Assembly (NCBI GenBank): GCA_964393875.1
Contig: CAYMUZ010000225.1
Coordinates: 1 to 20,783, forward strand
Source of the DNA: JAHFHB01 sp964393875
GTDB lineage: Bacteria > Omnitrophota > Omnitrophia > Omnitrophales > Aquincolibacteriaceae
Reading direction: 5' to 3'
DNA: 20,783 nt
Shown here: piece by piece, positions 1 to 6,861 of the stretch
Layout of the letters: each line of letters starts with the position of its first letter
How positions within the stretch are numbered: position 1 is the first letter of the stretch
Made by a program: the position numbers and the translations under genes
The notes under the pieces: generated by a model
Database searches by the model: none
Seen by the model: only the letters and a program-made list of their open reading frames with translations
What the model was told of the DNA's origin: nothing

Positions 1-261
1 GTTTTTTTTCATTGCCGCCGCGGAGTGGAGCGGACCGGTGTTATGACGGCTGTTTATGCGATGGCGGAGCTGGGGTTGGATGTGGAGACCTCGCGGCATC
101 TGGCGTTTGACGGTTATCCGGTTCGGGGGTGGTGGAAAAAAATCATTCGCCGCAAATGCGATTTTTTCAGCCGGGTGATTGCCCAAAGAAAAAATCAAAC
201 ACCTGTACTTGTTGTGCCGGTACAAGCCTGTCAGTCCTCAGGGGGATGTCCGCAAGGCTAG
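1..261 (+). CDS. Protein tyrosine / dual-specificity phosphatase, C-terminal part (5' end outside window)
   Basis: The reading frame is open from base 1, so the gene starts upstream of the window and only about 86 C-terminal codons are present. The visible part begins with His-Cys-Arg-Arg-Gly-Val-Glu-Arg-Thr-Gly (bases 10-39). This fits the HC-X5-R signature of cysteine-based protein phosphatases: the Cys codon at 13-15 would be the nucleophile and the Arg codon at 31-33 would bind phosphate. The helix after it (VMTAVYAMAELGLD) is also typical of the fold. An internal GTG at 25 could be read as a start, but it would remove the catalytic Cys, so I reject it. The tail is basic and ends in a Cys/Gly-rich stretch. 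The last 24 bases overlap the convergent folK gene. Family assignment is fairly firm; the substrate cannot be inferred. Confidence 0.72.
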   Translation, partial: VFFHCRRGVERTGVMTAVYAMAELGLDVETSRHLAFDGYPVRGWWKKIIRRKCDFFSRVIAQRKNQTPVLVVPVQACQSSGGCPQG

Positions 262-702
262 TTTGATCACACGAAAATTCACTGCTTGAGTGCACACCTC
301 CTGTGCCAGTGATCTAAAAGACCGTCCTGTTTTTTCATCCACTTCGTCCGGTGCTATTTCTGCCAGCGGAATCATGATGAACGCCTGACTCTGATAGTCT
401 TCCTGTGGAAGTACGTCGATGTCAATGGTTCGCGGAGCGAAACGTTCTCCCAGAACTCTGACCCGGCCCAGAGACGCTTCAATTTTGCGCAGGGAACTGT
501 GTAGTTGCGCCTTCGACTCTGCTGTGGGCAAGGCGGCGGCCAGATTCCAAAATCTTTGTGTTCCGGCAGGGCCGACGGGGTCGGTCTCATACACTGTGGA
601 GAAGCGGACCGCAGGGTATTTTTCCGCAAGTTTTTTGAGGCAGGCTGGGACGCTTCTGTCGGGGTGGACGTTGGATCCGATGCTTAGGTAATACGTTTTC
701 AT
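238..702 (-). CDS. folK: 2-amino-4-hydroxy-6-hydroxymethyldihydropteridine pyrophosphokinase (HPPK)
   Basis: This cytoplasmic enzyme transfers pyrophosphate from ATP to 6-hydroxymethyl-7,8-dihydropterin, the step before dihydropteroate synthase in folate synthesis. The 154 residues match the usual HPPK length. It opens with the family motif YLSIGSN (residues 5-11). The segment YETDPVG (38-44) and the aromatic FWN (51-53) belong to the pterin-binding region. The signature RFAPRTIDIDVL (87-98) carries the two Mg-binding aspartates, Asp94 and Asp96. The ATG overlaps the stop of folB in an ATGA arrangement, so the two are translationally coupled. At its 3' end it converges with, and overlaps by 24 bases, the phosphatase gene. 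Nothing suggests truncation. Confidence 0.95.
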   Translation of the reverse strand: MKTYYLSIGSNVHPDRSVPACLKKLAEKYPAVRFSTVYETDPVGPAGTQRFWNLAAALPTAESKAQLHSSLRKIEASLGRVRVLGERFAPRTIDIDVLPQEDYQSQAFIMIPLAEIAPDEVDEKTGRSFRSLAQEVCTQAVNFRVIKLALRTSP

Positions 703-1049
703 CGCCGAATAATTTCGACTCCGACATTCTTCGAACCGCGAAGCGCACCGGGTTTTGAGATGCGCAGGCGCACTTCTTTGAGTTTGAATTCCTTCAGCAA
801 TAACGCGGCCAGTTTTTCCGCCAGGGTCTCTATCAGTTGAAACTTGCTCGCACCGGCATAGGCCAGAATGCTTTTAGCAATGCCTTTGTAGTCGGTTGTG
901 TCTTCAATGCGGTCGCGTTTCGCCGCTCGCCGGATATTCGCCGGGAACTCCAGATCGATCAGAATCTTCTGCGGTGTTTTACGTTCCCAGTCAAAAATCC
1001 CGATAATACAGGCGACTTCGAGAGCTTCGATGAAGATTTTATCGCTCAT
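699..1049 (-). CDS. folB: Dihydroneopterin aldolase
   Basis: FolB cleaves 7,8-dihydroneopterin to 6-hydroxymethyl-7,8-dihydropterin and glycolaldehyde, giving the substrate of the FolK encoded just downstream. The 116-residue length is normal for a member of the tunnel-fold family. Recognisable elements are IGIFDWER (residues 16-23, with catalytic Glu22), TTDY (51-54, conserved Tyr54), LIETLAEKLA (72-81, substrate-binding Glu74) and ISKPGALRGSKNVGVEI (97-113, with the catalytic-region Lys99). The start follows a region with no clear Shine-Dalgarno sequence. It is the first gene of a two-gene minus-strand operon with folK (four-base overlap). Confidence 0.94.
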   Translation of the reverse strand: MSDKIFIEALEVACIIGIFDWERKTPQKILIDLEFPANIRRAAKRDRIEDTTDYKGIAKSILAYAGASKFQLIETLAEKLAALLLKEFKLKEVRLRISKPGALRGSKNVGVEIIRR

Positions 1050-1122
1050 GCGCGCAAGTCTAGCATTGCGTCGTGGGTGTTGTCCACGGCGTCGTGGCGA
1101 TTACCGGGCCCGTAATTTTTGT

Positions 1123-1152
1123 TTGCGTTTTGAAAGCCGAAACTTACATAAT
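1123..1152 (+). promoter_or_regulatory. Possible promoter upstream of tpx
   Basis: TTGCGT at 1123-1128 is followed, after an 18-base spacer, by CATAAT at 1147-1152 (five of six matches to the -10 consensus). If real, transcription would start near 1159, exactly at the left edge of the palindromic element, which would then lie in the tpx leader RNA. The -35 match is weak. Confidence 0.28.
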
Positions 1153-1158
1153 AGAGTC

Positions 1159-1296
1159 TTAACTTGAGTTTGGCACTTTTTCCTCTCCCCCCTGCGGAGA
1201 CGAGGCCGCCCAAGGCCTCGCGAGCGTGCCGAAACCATTGGGGATTCGGCTGGGGGAGAAGGAGTTTTTCAGAAAGTGCCAAACGCAAGGCTTTAA
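1159..1296. repeat. TTAA-bounded palindromic, MITE-like element between folB and tpx
   Basis: Long imperfect terminal inverted repeats pair TTTGGCACTTTT (left, from 1169) with its complement ending AAAGTGCCAAA (right, to 1283). The similarity extends outward through a TTGNGTTTGGCAC core and ends in TTAA on both sides (1159-1162 and 1293-1296). It continues inward through CCTCTCCCCC on the left and GGGGGAGAAGG on the right. Two further hairpins lie inside: GAGGCC-GCCCAA-GGCCTC (near 1202-1219) and GCCGAA...TTCGGC (near 1228-1250). No reading frame fills it. This looks like a non-autonomous palindromic repeat, or a highly structured leader, inserted just 5' of the tpx ribosome-binding site. Confidence 0.6.
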
Positions 1297-1325
1297 CATA
1301 AGCCCCAAAAAACAAGGAGCATTCT

Positions 1326-1853
1326 ATGAGCGATCTTGAGCGAAAAACAGCGGTGACTTTTAAAGGCAATCCCATTACCCTCGTTGGGTCTGAAGTGACC
1401 GTGGGCGAGAAAGCCCCTGATTTTAAAGTGCTGGCGGGAAATCTGACAGAGGTCACGCTGGCCAATTTTAAAGGCAAGACATTGTTGGTGAGTGTGGTGC
1501 CGTCACTGGATACGCCTGTTTGTGATCTTCAAACTAAACGGTTTAATGAAGAGGCTTCCAAATTTCCAGGGGATGTAGCAGTGGTGGCGATAAGTGTGGA
1601 TCTTCCGTTTGCCCAGAAGCGTTGGTGCGGTGCGGCGCAGGCAGACAAAATTCAGTGTCTGTCTGACCATCGCGACACGTCCTTCGGCAAAGCTTACGGG
1701 GTATTGATCAAGGAGCTCCGGCTTTTAACGCGGGCACTTTTTGTGATCGACGCCGAGGGCATTGTTCGCCATGCTGAGTACGTCAAAGAAGTCACAACGC
1801 ATCCCGATTATGATCGAGCTCTTGAAACTCTGCGGGCTGGCCAGAAAGCCTAA
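1326..1853 (+). CDS. tpx: Thiol peroxidase, 2-Cys Tpx-type peroxiredoxin
   Basis: Tpx reduces hydrogen peroxide and organic hydroperoxides, using thioredoxin to regenerate its disulfide. The 175 residues contain the family pattern: an N-terminal FKGNPITLVG beta-hairpin (residues 12-21), VGEKAPDF (26-33), and the peroxidatic motif PSLDTPVCDLQ (59-69) with Cys66 preceded by the conserved Thr63. The resolving Cys101 lies in FAQKRWCG, 35 residues later, as expected for atypical 2-Cys Tpx. Length and motif order match the E. coli enzyme. An AAGGAG ribosome-binding site six bases upstream supports the ATG. It is probably involved in oxidative stress defence. The upstream region carries the palindromic element described separately. 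The next gene begins only three bases after the stop, so the two are probably co-transcribed. Confidence 0.95.
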   Translation: MSDLERKTAVTFKGNPITLVGSEVTVGEKAPDFKVLAGNLTEVTLANFKGKTLLVSVVPSLDTPVCDLQTKRFNEEASKFPGDVAVVAISVDLPFAQKRWCGAAQADKIQCLSDHRDTSFGKAYGVLIKELRLLTRALFVIDAEGIVRHAEYVKEVTTHPDYDRALETLRAGQKA

Positions 1854-1856
1854 GCT

Positions 1857-2708
1857 TTGTTGCCATTTGAGTTTTTTATTCGGCTGGTTGCGTGCGCCGT
1901 GCTGGTGAGTACTTTCGCAGCACCCGGCCAGGCGGATTTAAATACGCGAGACTCGCAAGAGATTTTAAGTGAGGCTCTGCAACTGCGTCAGCAGGGGCGC
2001 TTCGAAGAAACCGAGGCGCTCCTGCTGGAGGCGGTGCGAGACGAGCCGTCCAATGCTGATTATCATTTTGAATTGGGGAACACCTACGCCTCGCTTTATG
2101 ACAACTGGCACGGAAAACAAAATGATCCGCGTCTGCAGACGATTTTGCGTGCCAGCGAGCACGAGCTGAAACAGGCTGTGATGTTTCGTCCCGGACATAC
2201 GGCCGCACGGTACAACCTTGGCGTGATCTACAAGCGCGAAGGGCGTTACGAAGATGCGCGCGAAGAATTTCATCGCATCCTTGAAATTCAGCCGGGCATG
2301 CCGGCGGCTCTCTACCAGGTTGGCGCGACGTATGAGGCGCAGGGCTTTTACGATGAAGCCAAGGATGCCTACCTGGCTGCGCACGAACAGAGTCCGGATG
2401 CCCCGGAGATTGAAGAGGCGCTTGAGCGGTTGCGTGAGACTCAAAATGAGTCGAACCGCCCCGGGGGGCAGGATTTTTTTAATCGCCGCACCTCTGCGTT
2501 TGATCAGGTCAATCAGCGCTCGCAAGGCGGCGGATTATTCAACAATAACAATGATTCGTGGGGCGGCGGAAGCAATTCTCCCTTCGGAAACTCCTCTTAC
2601 AATGGTTCCAATCAAAATCAGGGGCAGAGCGCTTTGCCCTCTCTTGCCTCCGTTTTGCTTCAGCAGGTGCTGGCGCGCCGCAGTTCCAATAACAGTAACA
2701 ACCAGTAA
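1857..2708 (+). CDS. Secreted or periplasmic tetratricopeptide-repeat protein with Asn/Gly/Ser-rich tail
   Basis: The protein has about 283 residues. The N-terminus (FFIRLVACAVLVSTFAAPGQA, split here only for description) looks like a Sec signal peptide ending in Gly-Gln-Ala near residue 26. Residues about 34-200 form helical TPR units. Clear ones are the LRQQGRFEETEALLLEAV segment, the ARYNLGVIYKREGRYEDA segment and the ALYQVGATYEAQGFYDEA segment, each with the small-residue and Tyr spacing of TPR helices. From about residue 205 the sequence becomes low complexity, rich in Asn, Gly and Ser, with a short hydrophobic patch SALPSLASVLLQQVL before a final Asn-rich run. TPRs normally mediate protein-protein contacts; a specific partner cannot be named. 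The start is TTG (1857, or TTG at 1860) with no Shine-Dalgarno, probably coupled to tpx three bases upstream. The exact start is uncertain. Confidence 0.78.
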   Translation: MLPFEFFIRLVACAVLVSTFAAPGQADLNTRDSQEILSEALQLRQQGRFEETEALLLEAVRDEPSNADYHFELGNTYASLYDNWHGKQNDPRLQTILRASEHELKQAVMFRPGHTAARYNLGVIYKREGRYEDAREEFHRILEIQPGMPAALYQVGATYEAQGFYDEAKDAYLAAHEQSPDAPEIEEALERLRETQNESNRPGGQDFFNRRTSAFDQVNQRSQGGGLFNNNNDSWGGGSNSPFGNSSYNGSNQNQGQSALPSLASVLLQQVLARRSSNNSNNQ

Positions 2709-2725
2709 AAAGGATTTTATTTTTC

Positions 2726-3430
2726 ATGCCGCTGCGTGACACAGAAGTTGTTTTTTTTGATGCCGGCGGAACCCTGCTGCATCCGCACCCCTCCGTAGGT
2801 GAAATTTATGCGCGCGAAGCGGCGCGTTTTGGGTCTAAAGCCGATGCGCCACTGCTAGAAAAACTTTTTCGCGAAGTGTGGCATGAGCGCGATGGCATGG
2901 GCGGGCTCGAGAGTCATAGCGATGAGGCCAAGGAAAGAGCTTGGTGGTATGAGACAGTGCAGCAAGTGTTTAGCCGCGCGGGCGGCGTGAGTGACTTTGA
3001 CCGTTTTTTTCATGAACTTTATGATTTATTTGCGCGGCCGGAGGTTTGGCGTCTTTATCCGGGCGTGGTGGAAGTTCTGCGCGAGGTTCGCCGCCAGAAA
3101 AAATGCGTGGCAATTGTGTCAAACTGGGACAGTCGGCTTTTTAAATTATGCGATGAACTGGGACTGACGCCGGAAGTCGATTTTATTTTGGCGTCGGCGG
3201 TTTTTGGCGCGGCCAAGCCCAGCCCGCGCATTTTCGAGGAAGCGCTGCGCAGAGCGGAAATGGATGCCGCCCGCTGCGTGCATGTGGGTGACAGCCTTTC
3301 AGATGATATCGCCGGCGCCGGGCGTGTGGGCATCCGTTCGGTCCTGATTGATCACCATGGCCGCTACGTCTCGGGCCAGTCGGAACATGCGCCAGATTTC
3401 GTGATCCACAGTTTGCGTGAATTACTTTGA
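2726..3430 (+). CDS. HAD-superfamily (subfamily IA) hydrolase with DxGGT motif I
   Basis: This 234-residue protein has all four haloacid dehalogenase motifs in order. Motif I is FFDAGGTLL (nucleophile Asp12), motif II is IVSNWDS (Ser132), motif III is GAAKPSPRIF (Lys164) and motif IV is HVGDSLSDD (Asp189 and following acidic residues). A helical cap of about 90 residues follows motif I, as in subfamily IA (phosphoglycolate phosphatase, HDHD3/REG-2-like). The second aspartate of motif I, the usual general acid of phosphatases (DxD), is Gly here. HDHD3-like members are known to deviate at this position, so activity should not be assumed to be classical phosphatase. An AAAAGGA sequence sits 11 bases before the ATG, a slightly long spacing, 17 bases after the TPR gene stop. 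The substrate is unknown. Confidence 0.85.
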   Translation: MPLRDTEVVFFDAGGTLLHPHPSVGEIYAREAARFGSKADAPLLEKLFREVWHERDGMGGLESHSDEAKERAWWYETVQQVFSRAGGVSDFDRFFHELYDLFARPEVWRLYPGVVEVLREVRRQKKCVAIVSNWDSRLFKLCDELGLTPEVDFILASAVFGAAKPSPRIFEEALRRAEMDAARCVHVGDSLSDDIAGAGRVGIRSVLIDHHGRYVSGQSEHAPDFVIHSLRELL

Positions 3431-3461
3431 AACGAGCGATAGTCGGACCTTTTCACGTGTC

Positions 3462-3490
3462 TTGACAGTCTTAATCCATTGAGTTAACCT
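3462..3490 (+). promoter_or_regulatory. Sigma70-like promoter of fabI
   Basis: A perfect -35 box TTGACA (3462-3467) is followed by a 17-base spacer and TAACCT (3485-3490, a modest -10). It lies about 40 bases before the fabI ATG and 30 bases after the preceding stop codon. Below it, AAGGAG (3519-3524) with a seven-base spacer forms a strong ribosome-binding site for fabI. fabI and the exonuclease gene behind it would therefore form an independent transcription unit. Confidence 0.55.
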
Positions 3491-3531
3491 CTGCAAAACG
3501 CCATTCATACCACCTCAAAAGGAGTTTAATC

Positions 3532-4344
3532 ATGGACCAGCCATCCACAGACACGACACCCGCTTTTACTTCGAACCTGCTGAAGGGGAAAAAGGGCATC
3601 GTTTTTGGTGTTGCAAATAAACGTAGTATTGCCTGGGGCATTTCCAAAGCGCTTGCGGATCATGGCGCCCAACTGGCGTTTGCCTATCAGGGGGAACGTC
3701 TCAAAGAGGGCGTTGAGTCGCTCGCCGCGACATTACCGACGCCGTCACCGCTTTATCCCTGCGATGTGACTAAAGATGAGGATGTTCGGGCTGTGTTTGA
3801 AAAACTTGGATCAGATTTCGGATCCATTCAGTTCCTTGTGCACTGCATTGCCTTTGCGAACAAGGAAGATCTCGCCGGCCGCGTGGTGGATACATCGCGT
3901 GAGGGGTATAAGTTGGCTCATGACATCAGTGCCTTTTCGCTGATTGCGCTGGCCAAAGCTGCAGAACCACTGTTGGAAAAGGAGGGGGGGAGCATTGTTG
4001 CGTTAACTTACCTGGGTTCTGAAAAAGTCATTCCCAACTACAACGTGATGGGTATGGCCAAGGCCAGTCTTGAATCGGGAGTTCGTTATTTGGCGGCGGA
4101 TCTCGGTAAAAAAAACATTCGCGTTAACGGCATTTCAGCGGGGCCCATCAGCACACTGGCCGCGCGCGGTATTTCGGGTTTCACCACCATGCTTGAAAAT
4201 CACCGCAATCGTGCGCCGCTTGGCCGCAATGTCGAGCTTGAAGAAGTCGGCAACACAGCGCTTTTTTTGCTGAGTCCGCTCTCGAGCGGTATTACGGGTG
4301 AAATTCTCTTCGTCGATTGTGGCTACCGCATTATGGGTGCTTAG
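3532..4344 (+). CDS. fabI: Enoyl-[acyl-carrier-protein] reductase (NADH)
   Basis: FabI reduces trans-2-enoyl-ACP to acyl-ACP, the last step of each round of type II fatty acid elongation, and is the classic triclosan target. The 270-residue short-chain dehydrogenase carries the divergent FabI nucleotide-binding loop GVANKRSIAWGI (residues 26-37) in place of the standard GxxxGxG. The catalytic segment TYLGSEKVIPNYNVMGMAKAS has Tyr160, Tyr170 and Lys177 in the Y-X6-K spacing of FabI. The C-terminal ISGFTTM, GITGEILFVDCGYRIMG part matches the substrate loop and end of the family. It has a slightly extended N-terminus of about 18 polar residues. Start choice is supported by a strong AAGGAG. It stands eight bases before the exonuclease gene. 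Confidence 0.97.
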   Translation: MDQPSTDTTPAFTSNLLKGKKGIVFGVANKRSIAWGISKALADHGAQLAFAYQGERLKEGVESLAATLPTPSPLYPCDVTKDEDVRAVFEKLGSDFGSIQFLVHCIAFANKEDLAGRVVDTSREGYKLAHDISAFSLIALAKAAEPLLEKEGGSIVALTYLGSEKVIPNYNVMGMAKASLESGVRYLAADLGKKNIRVNGISAGPISTLAARGISGFTTMLENHRNRAPLGRNVELEEVGNTALFLLSPLSSGITGEILFVDCGYRIMGA

Positions 4345-4352
4345 ACTGCTCC

Positions 4353-4982
4353 ATGAATCTTCAAGGCAAGAACATCCTCGTATTCGATATCGAAACGCAA
4401 AAGTCATTTCAGGAAGTGGGCGGAAAGTCGCGGAGTCAGTTCCTGGAAAAACTCAAAGTGTCGGTCGTCGGTGTGTACGATTACCGCGTTGATCAGTATC
4501 TTTCATACGAAGAAAATAAAATGATGGAACTTGAAGCCCGCCTCAAAGAGGTGACGTTTGTGGTTGGATTCAACAGTCGGCGGTTTGATTTACCGGTGCT
4601 TCAGCCTTATCTGTTCATGCCGACCGAGAGCATTCCGCAGATTGACCTCCTGGAAGATATTGAGGCCGCGCGTGGTCATCGAGCCAGTCTTGACAGTATT
4701 GCAGGGCCGACTCTCAAACAGCACAAATCGGGCAGCGGCCGTGACGCTCTTACCCTGTTCAAGGAAGGCCGTATGGACGAGCTTAAAAAGTATTGCCTGG
4801 AGGATGTCCGCCTGACTCGCGAAATTTTTGAATATGGTATTTGCGAGGGAAAAGTCCATTTCACCTCGAATCGAGACTATAAAACCTACGAGATCGTGGT
4901 GAATTGGAAACAGGCGGCGGAAGAGTTTCTCTCTGGCCAAAAATCCAGCCAACCCAGCGCCTTTCCCTCGAGTCTATTTTAG
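4353..4982 (+). CDS. Predicted DEDDy 3'-5' exonuclease, RNase H-like fold (YprB-like)
   Basis: The 209-residue protein looks like a stand-alone 3'-5' exonuclease domain. Motif Exo I is VFDIETQKSF (Asp12 and Glu14), Exo II is VVGFNSRRFDLPVL (Asp79), and Exo III is KKYCLEDVRLTREI with Tyr147 and Asp151 in the Y-X3-D arrangement of DEDDy enzymes. Together these would bind the two catalytic metal ions. No polymerase, HRDC or helicase domain is attached. I chose the ATG at 4353, eight bases after the fabI stop; an in-frame TTG/GTG-type start further upstream would read into fabI with no added conserved sequence. It is probably translated from the fabI message. Its biological substrate (DNA or RNA) is not evident. 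Confidence 0.8.
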   Translation: MNLQGKNILVFDIETQKSFQEVGGKSRSQFLEKLKVSVVGVYDYRVDQYLSYEENKMMELEARLKEVTFVVGFNSRRFDLPVLQPYLFMPTESIPQIDLLEDIEAARGHRASLDSIAGPTLKQHKSGSGRDALTLFKEGRMDELKKYCLEDVRLTREIFEYGICEGKVHFTSNRDYKTYEIVVNWKQAAEEFLSGQKSSQPSAFPSSLF

Positions 4983-5083
4983 GGGCTGTTCGTGCCAGGC
5001 CACTGCCAGATATCTCCACAAGGTGCTCATAAATAAGCTATAACGTTATTTAAATAAACAAGTTACAGATTTTATCCATAAAG
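4983..5083. other. AT-rich leader upstream of the Fe-S operon promoter
   Basis: This intergenic stretch becomes strongly AT-rich and holds two short perfect palindromes, ATAACGTTAT (5040-5049) and TTATTTAAATAA (5046-5057), directly upstream of the -35 box. It could act as an UP-element or as a regulator site. No terminator for the preceding gene and no open reading frame is visible. Confidence 0.35.
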
Positions 5084-5119
5084 TTGACATAATTAGTCAT
5101 ATATTCTAGAATCCATAAA
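5074..5119. promoter_or_regulatory. Candidate operator for the Rrf2-type regulator
   Basis: Two copies of ATCCATAAA (5074-5082 and 5111-5119) flank the promoter, 37 bases apart. A perfect palindrome ATTCTAGAAT (5103-5112) covers the -10 box. A repressor bound here would occlude RNA polymerase. Because the first gene encodes an Rrf2/IscR-like domain, autoregulation in response to Fe-S status is the natural reading. This is an inference: the site does not clearly match the E. coli IscR type 1 or type 2 consensus. Confidence 0.4.
5084..5112 (+). promoter_or_regulatory. Strong sigma70-like promoter of the iscRS-iscA-ppc-lptF operon
   Basis: TTGACA (5084-5089, perfect -35), a 17-base spacer, and TAGAAT (5107-5112, five of six matches to TATAAT). 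The expected transcript start is near 5119, leaving a leader of about 40 bases with an AAGGGGA ribosome-binding site about nine bases before the ATG at 5158. This is the best promoter in the window. Confidence 0.8.
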
Positions 5120-5157
5120 TCCTACAGCGCCTGCTCTGAAAAAGGGGATTCTCGCAA

Positions 5158-6849
5158 ATGCGTTTTACGACTCGAAGTGAATACGGTCTAGTGTGCCTGC
5201 GCTATCTCTGCACCCACGCGGCGCGTGCGCCTATTTCGCTTGCTGAAATTACTGAAAAAGAAAAACTGCCCAAAGATTATGTCGAGCAGATTTTTATGCG
5301 TTTGCGCCGCGCGGGAATTGTGCAAAGCCACAAGGGCACGCACGGCGGGTTTTCTCTGGGCCGGGGCGCGCTTCAGATTACACTGAAAGAAATCATTGAG
5401 ACGTTGGAAGGTTCTCCGGTGTTCGAAGTGTTTTGCAGCCCTGAAGTACGCGAGAAAATTGTGTGTGAGCATTTTGAGCAATGCAGTGTGCGGCCCCTCT
5501 GGAACAAACTTGCGGAATTAATGGACCGATTTACGGCCTCAGTCACGCTTGATTTTTTAGTGCAAGATGAAAAGACAGTGATGGCCCGGCTCGAGAGCCT
5601 TGTAAAAGAGGGGGGGACGGTGCCGGGGAGTTCTAAAGCCTCGGCGGTTTCGAAGAAACCCATCTACATGGATCATCACGCCACGACGCCGGTAGATCCG
5701 CGTGTTTTGCAAGTCATGCTGCCATGCTTTCAGGAAGATTTCGGCAATGCCGCCAGCCGCAGCCATCCGTATGGCTGGGAGGCCAACAAAAAGGTTGAAA
5801 CGGCGCGCCTGCAGGTGGCGCGTATTATTCACGCTGATCCGCGTGAAATTGTTTTTACCAGCGGGGCGACGGAGTCTATCAACCTGGCGATGAAAGGCTC
5901 TGCCGAAATTTATCGTGAAAAAGGCAATCACATCATCACTCAGGTGACAGAGCACAAGGCCGTGCTCGACAGCGCGCGCCGTCTCGAGACCAAGGGCTTT
6001 CGCGTGACTTATCTGGGAGTCGATCGTCACGGACAGATTCGTCTCGATGAACTCGTTCAGGCCCTGACGCCTGAGACCACGCTGATCAGCATTATGGCGG
6101 CCAATAACGAAATCGGAACCCTTCAACCGATTGAGGCCATTGGAAAGATTGCCAAAGAATGGGGAGTGCTTTTTCATGTGGATGCGGCGCAGGCAGTGGG
6201 CAAAATTCCAATGGATGTGGAGAAGCTGGGCATTGATCTTCTATCGATTACCGCGCATAAATTTTACGGACCCAAGGGAGTTGGGGCGCTGTACGTGCGC
6301 CGCAAAAATCCCAATGTGCGGCTGGCGCCGCTCTGCCACGGCGGCGGGCATGAAAACGGAATGCGGTCCGGCACGCTCAATGTGGCGGGGATCGCTGGGC
6401 TAGGGGCTGCCTGCGAAATCGCTCAGGCCGAAATGGAAGAAGAGTCTCGCCGGTTAATTTTTCTGCGTGAGCGTTTGAAAACCACCCTTGAAAAACAGGT
6501 GGATGAAACCTATCTCAACGGACATCCGATTGAGCGTCTACCGGGCAATTTAAATTTGAGCTTTGCGTATGTGGAAGGAGAGGCGCTCTTGATGAGCTTG
6601 TGCGACACCGTGGCGGTTTCATCGGGGTCGGCCTGCTCCTCAGGCAGTACGGAGACTTCGCACGTGCTTAAAGCGCTTGGCACGGGCGGTGATCTTGTGC
6701 ATACGGCGGTGCGTTTTGGATTGGGCCGGTTCAATACGGTCGAAGAAGTGGATCTTGTGGCTGCAAAGGTGGCCGAAACGGTTAAAAAACTGCGTGAGAT
6801 GTCGCCGCTGTACAAAGCAAAAATTAGAAATGAGAAGTCGGAAATTTGA
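5158..6849 (+). CDS. Fusion of Rrf2/IscR-type Fe-S regulator with IscS/NifS cysteine desulfurase
   Basis: One continuous 563-residue frame holds two proteins that are normally separate. Residues 1-150 are an Rrf2 winged helix: MRFTTRSEYGL start, LPKDYVEQIFMRL recognition region, GIVQSHKGTHGGFSL wing, then three cysteines Cys93-X9-Cys103-X5-Cys109, the usual place of the [2Fe-2S] ligands. A linker of about 15 Ser/Lys/Val residues follows. From residue 166 a class V aminotransferase begins with IYMDHHATTPVDP. It has SGATESIN, the HVDAAQAVGKIP segment, the PLP-binding Lys368 in TAHKFYGPKG, and the catalytic Cys493 in SSGSACSSGS. The enzyme would release sulfur from cysteine as a persulfide for Fe-S assembly. 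No stop, frameshift or start separates the halves. iscA follows after a gap with AAGGAG. No IscU is seen in the window. Confidence 0.93.
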   Translation: MRFTTRSEYGLVCLRYLCTHAARAPISLAEITEKEKLPKDYVEQIFMRLRRAGIVQSHKGTHGGFSLGRGALQITLKEIIETLEGSPVFEVFCSPEVREKIVCEHFEQCSVRPLWNKLAELMDRFTASVTLDFLVQDEKTVMARLESLVKEGGTVPGSSKASAVSKKPIYMDHHATTPVDPRVLQVMLPCFQEDFGNAASRSHPYGWEANKKVETARLQVARIIHADPREIVFTSGATESINLAMKGSAEIYREKGNHIITQVTEHKAVLDSARRLETKGFRVTYLGVDRHGQIRLDELVQALTPETTLISIMAANNEIGTLQPIEAIGKIAKEWGVLFHVDAAQAVGKIPMDVEKLGIDLLSITAHKFYGPKGVGALYVRRKNPNVRLAPLCHGGGHENGMRSGTLNVAGIAGLGAACEIAQAEMEEESRRLIFLRERLKTTLEKQVDETYLNGHPIERLPGNLNLSFAYVEGEALLMSLCDTVAVSSGSACSSGSTETSHVLKALGTGGDLVHTAVRFGLGRFNTVEEVDLVAAKVAETVKKLREMSPLYKAKIRNEKSEI

Positions 6850-6861
6850 AAAGGAGACTTT

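Noticed and set aside
160..196. GATTTTTTC...GAAAAAATC inverted repeat as a terminator
   Set aside because: It lies inside the phosphatase coding frame, the stem is AT-rich with a 19-base loop, and there is no T-run beyond the stem. It is noted but not called.
3489..3500. CTCTGCAAAACG resembling the arm of the 11051/12816 palindromes
   Set aside because: Only one arm is present with no complementary partner nearby, so it is probably a chance match within the fabI leader.
5040..5057. ATAACGTTAT and TTATTTAAATAA as a replication or attachment site
   Set aside because: Short palindromes are expected in AT-rich leader DNA, and no integrase, replication gene or paired site is present.
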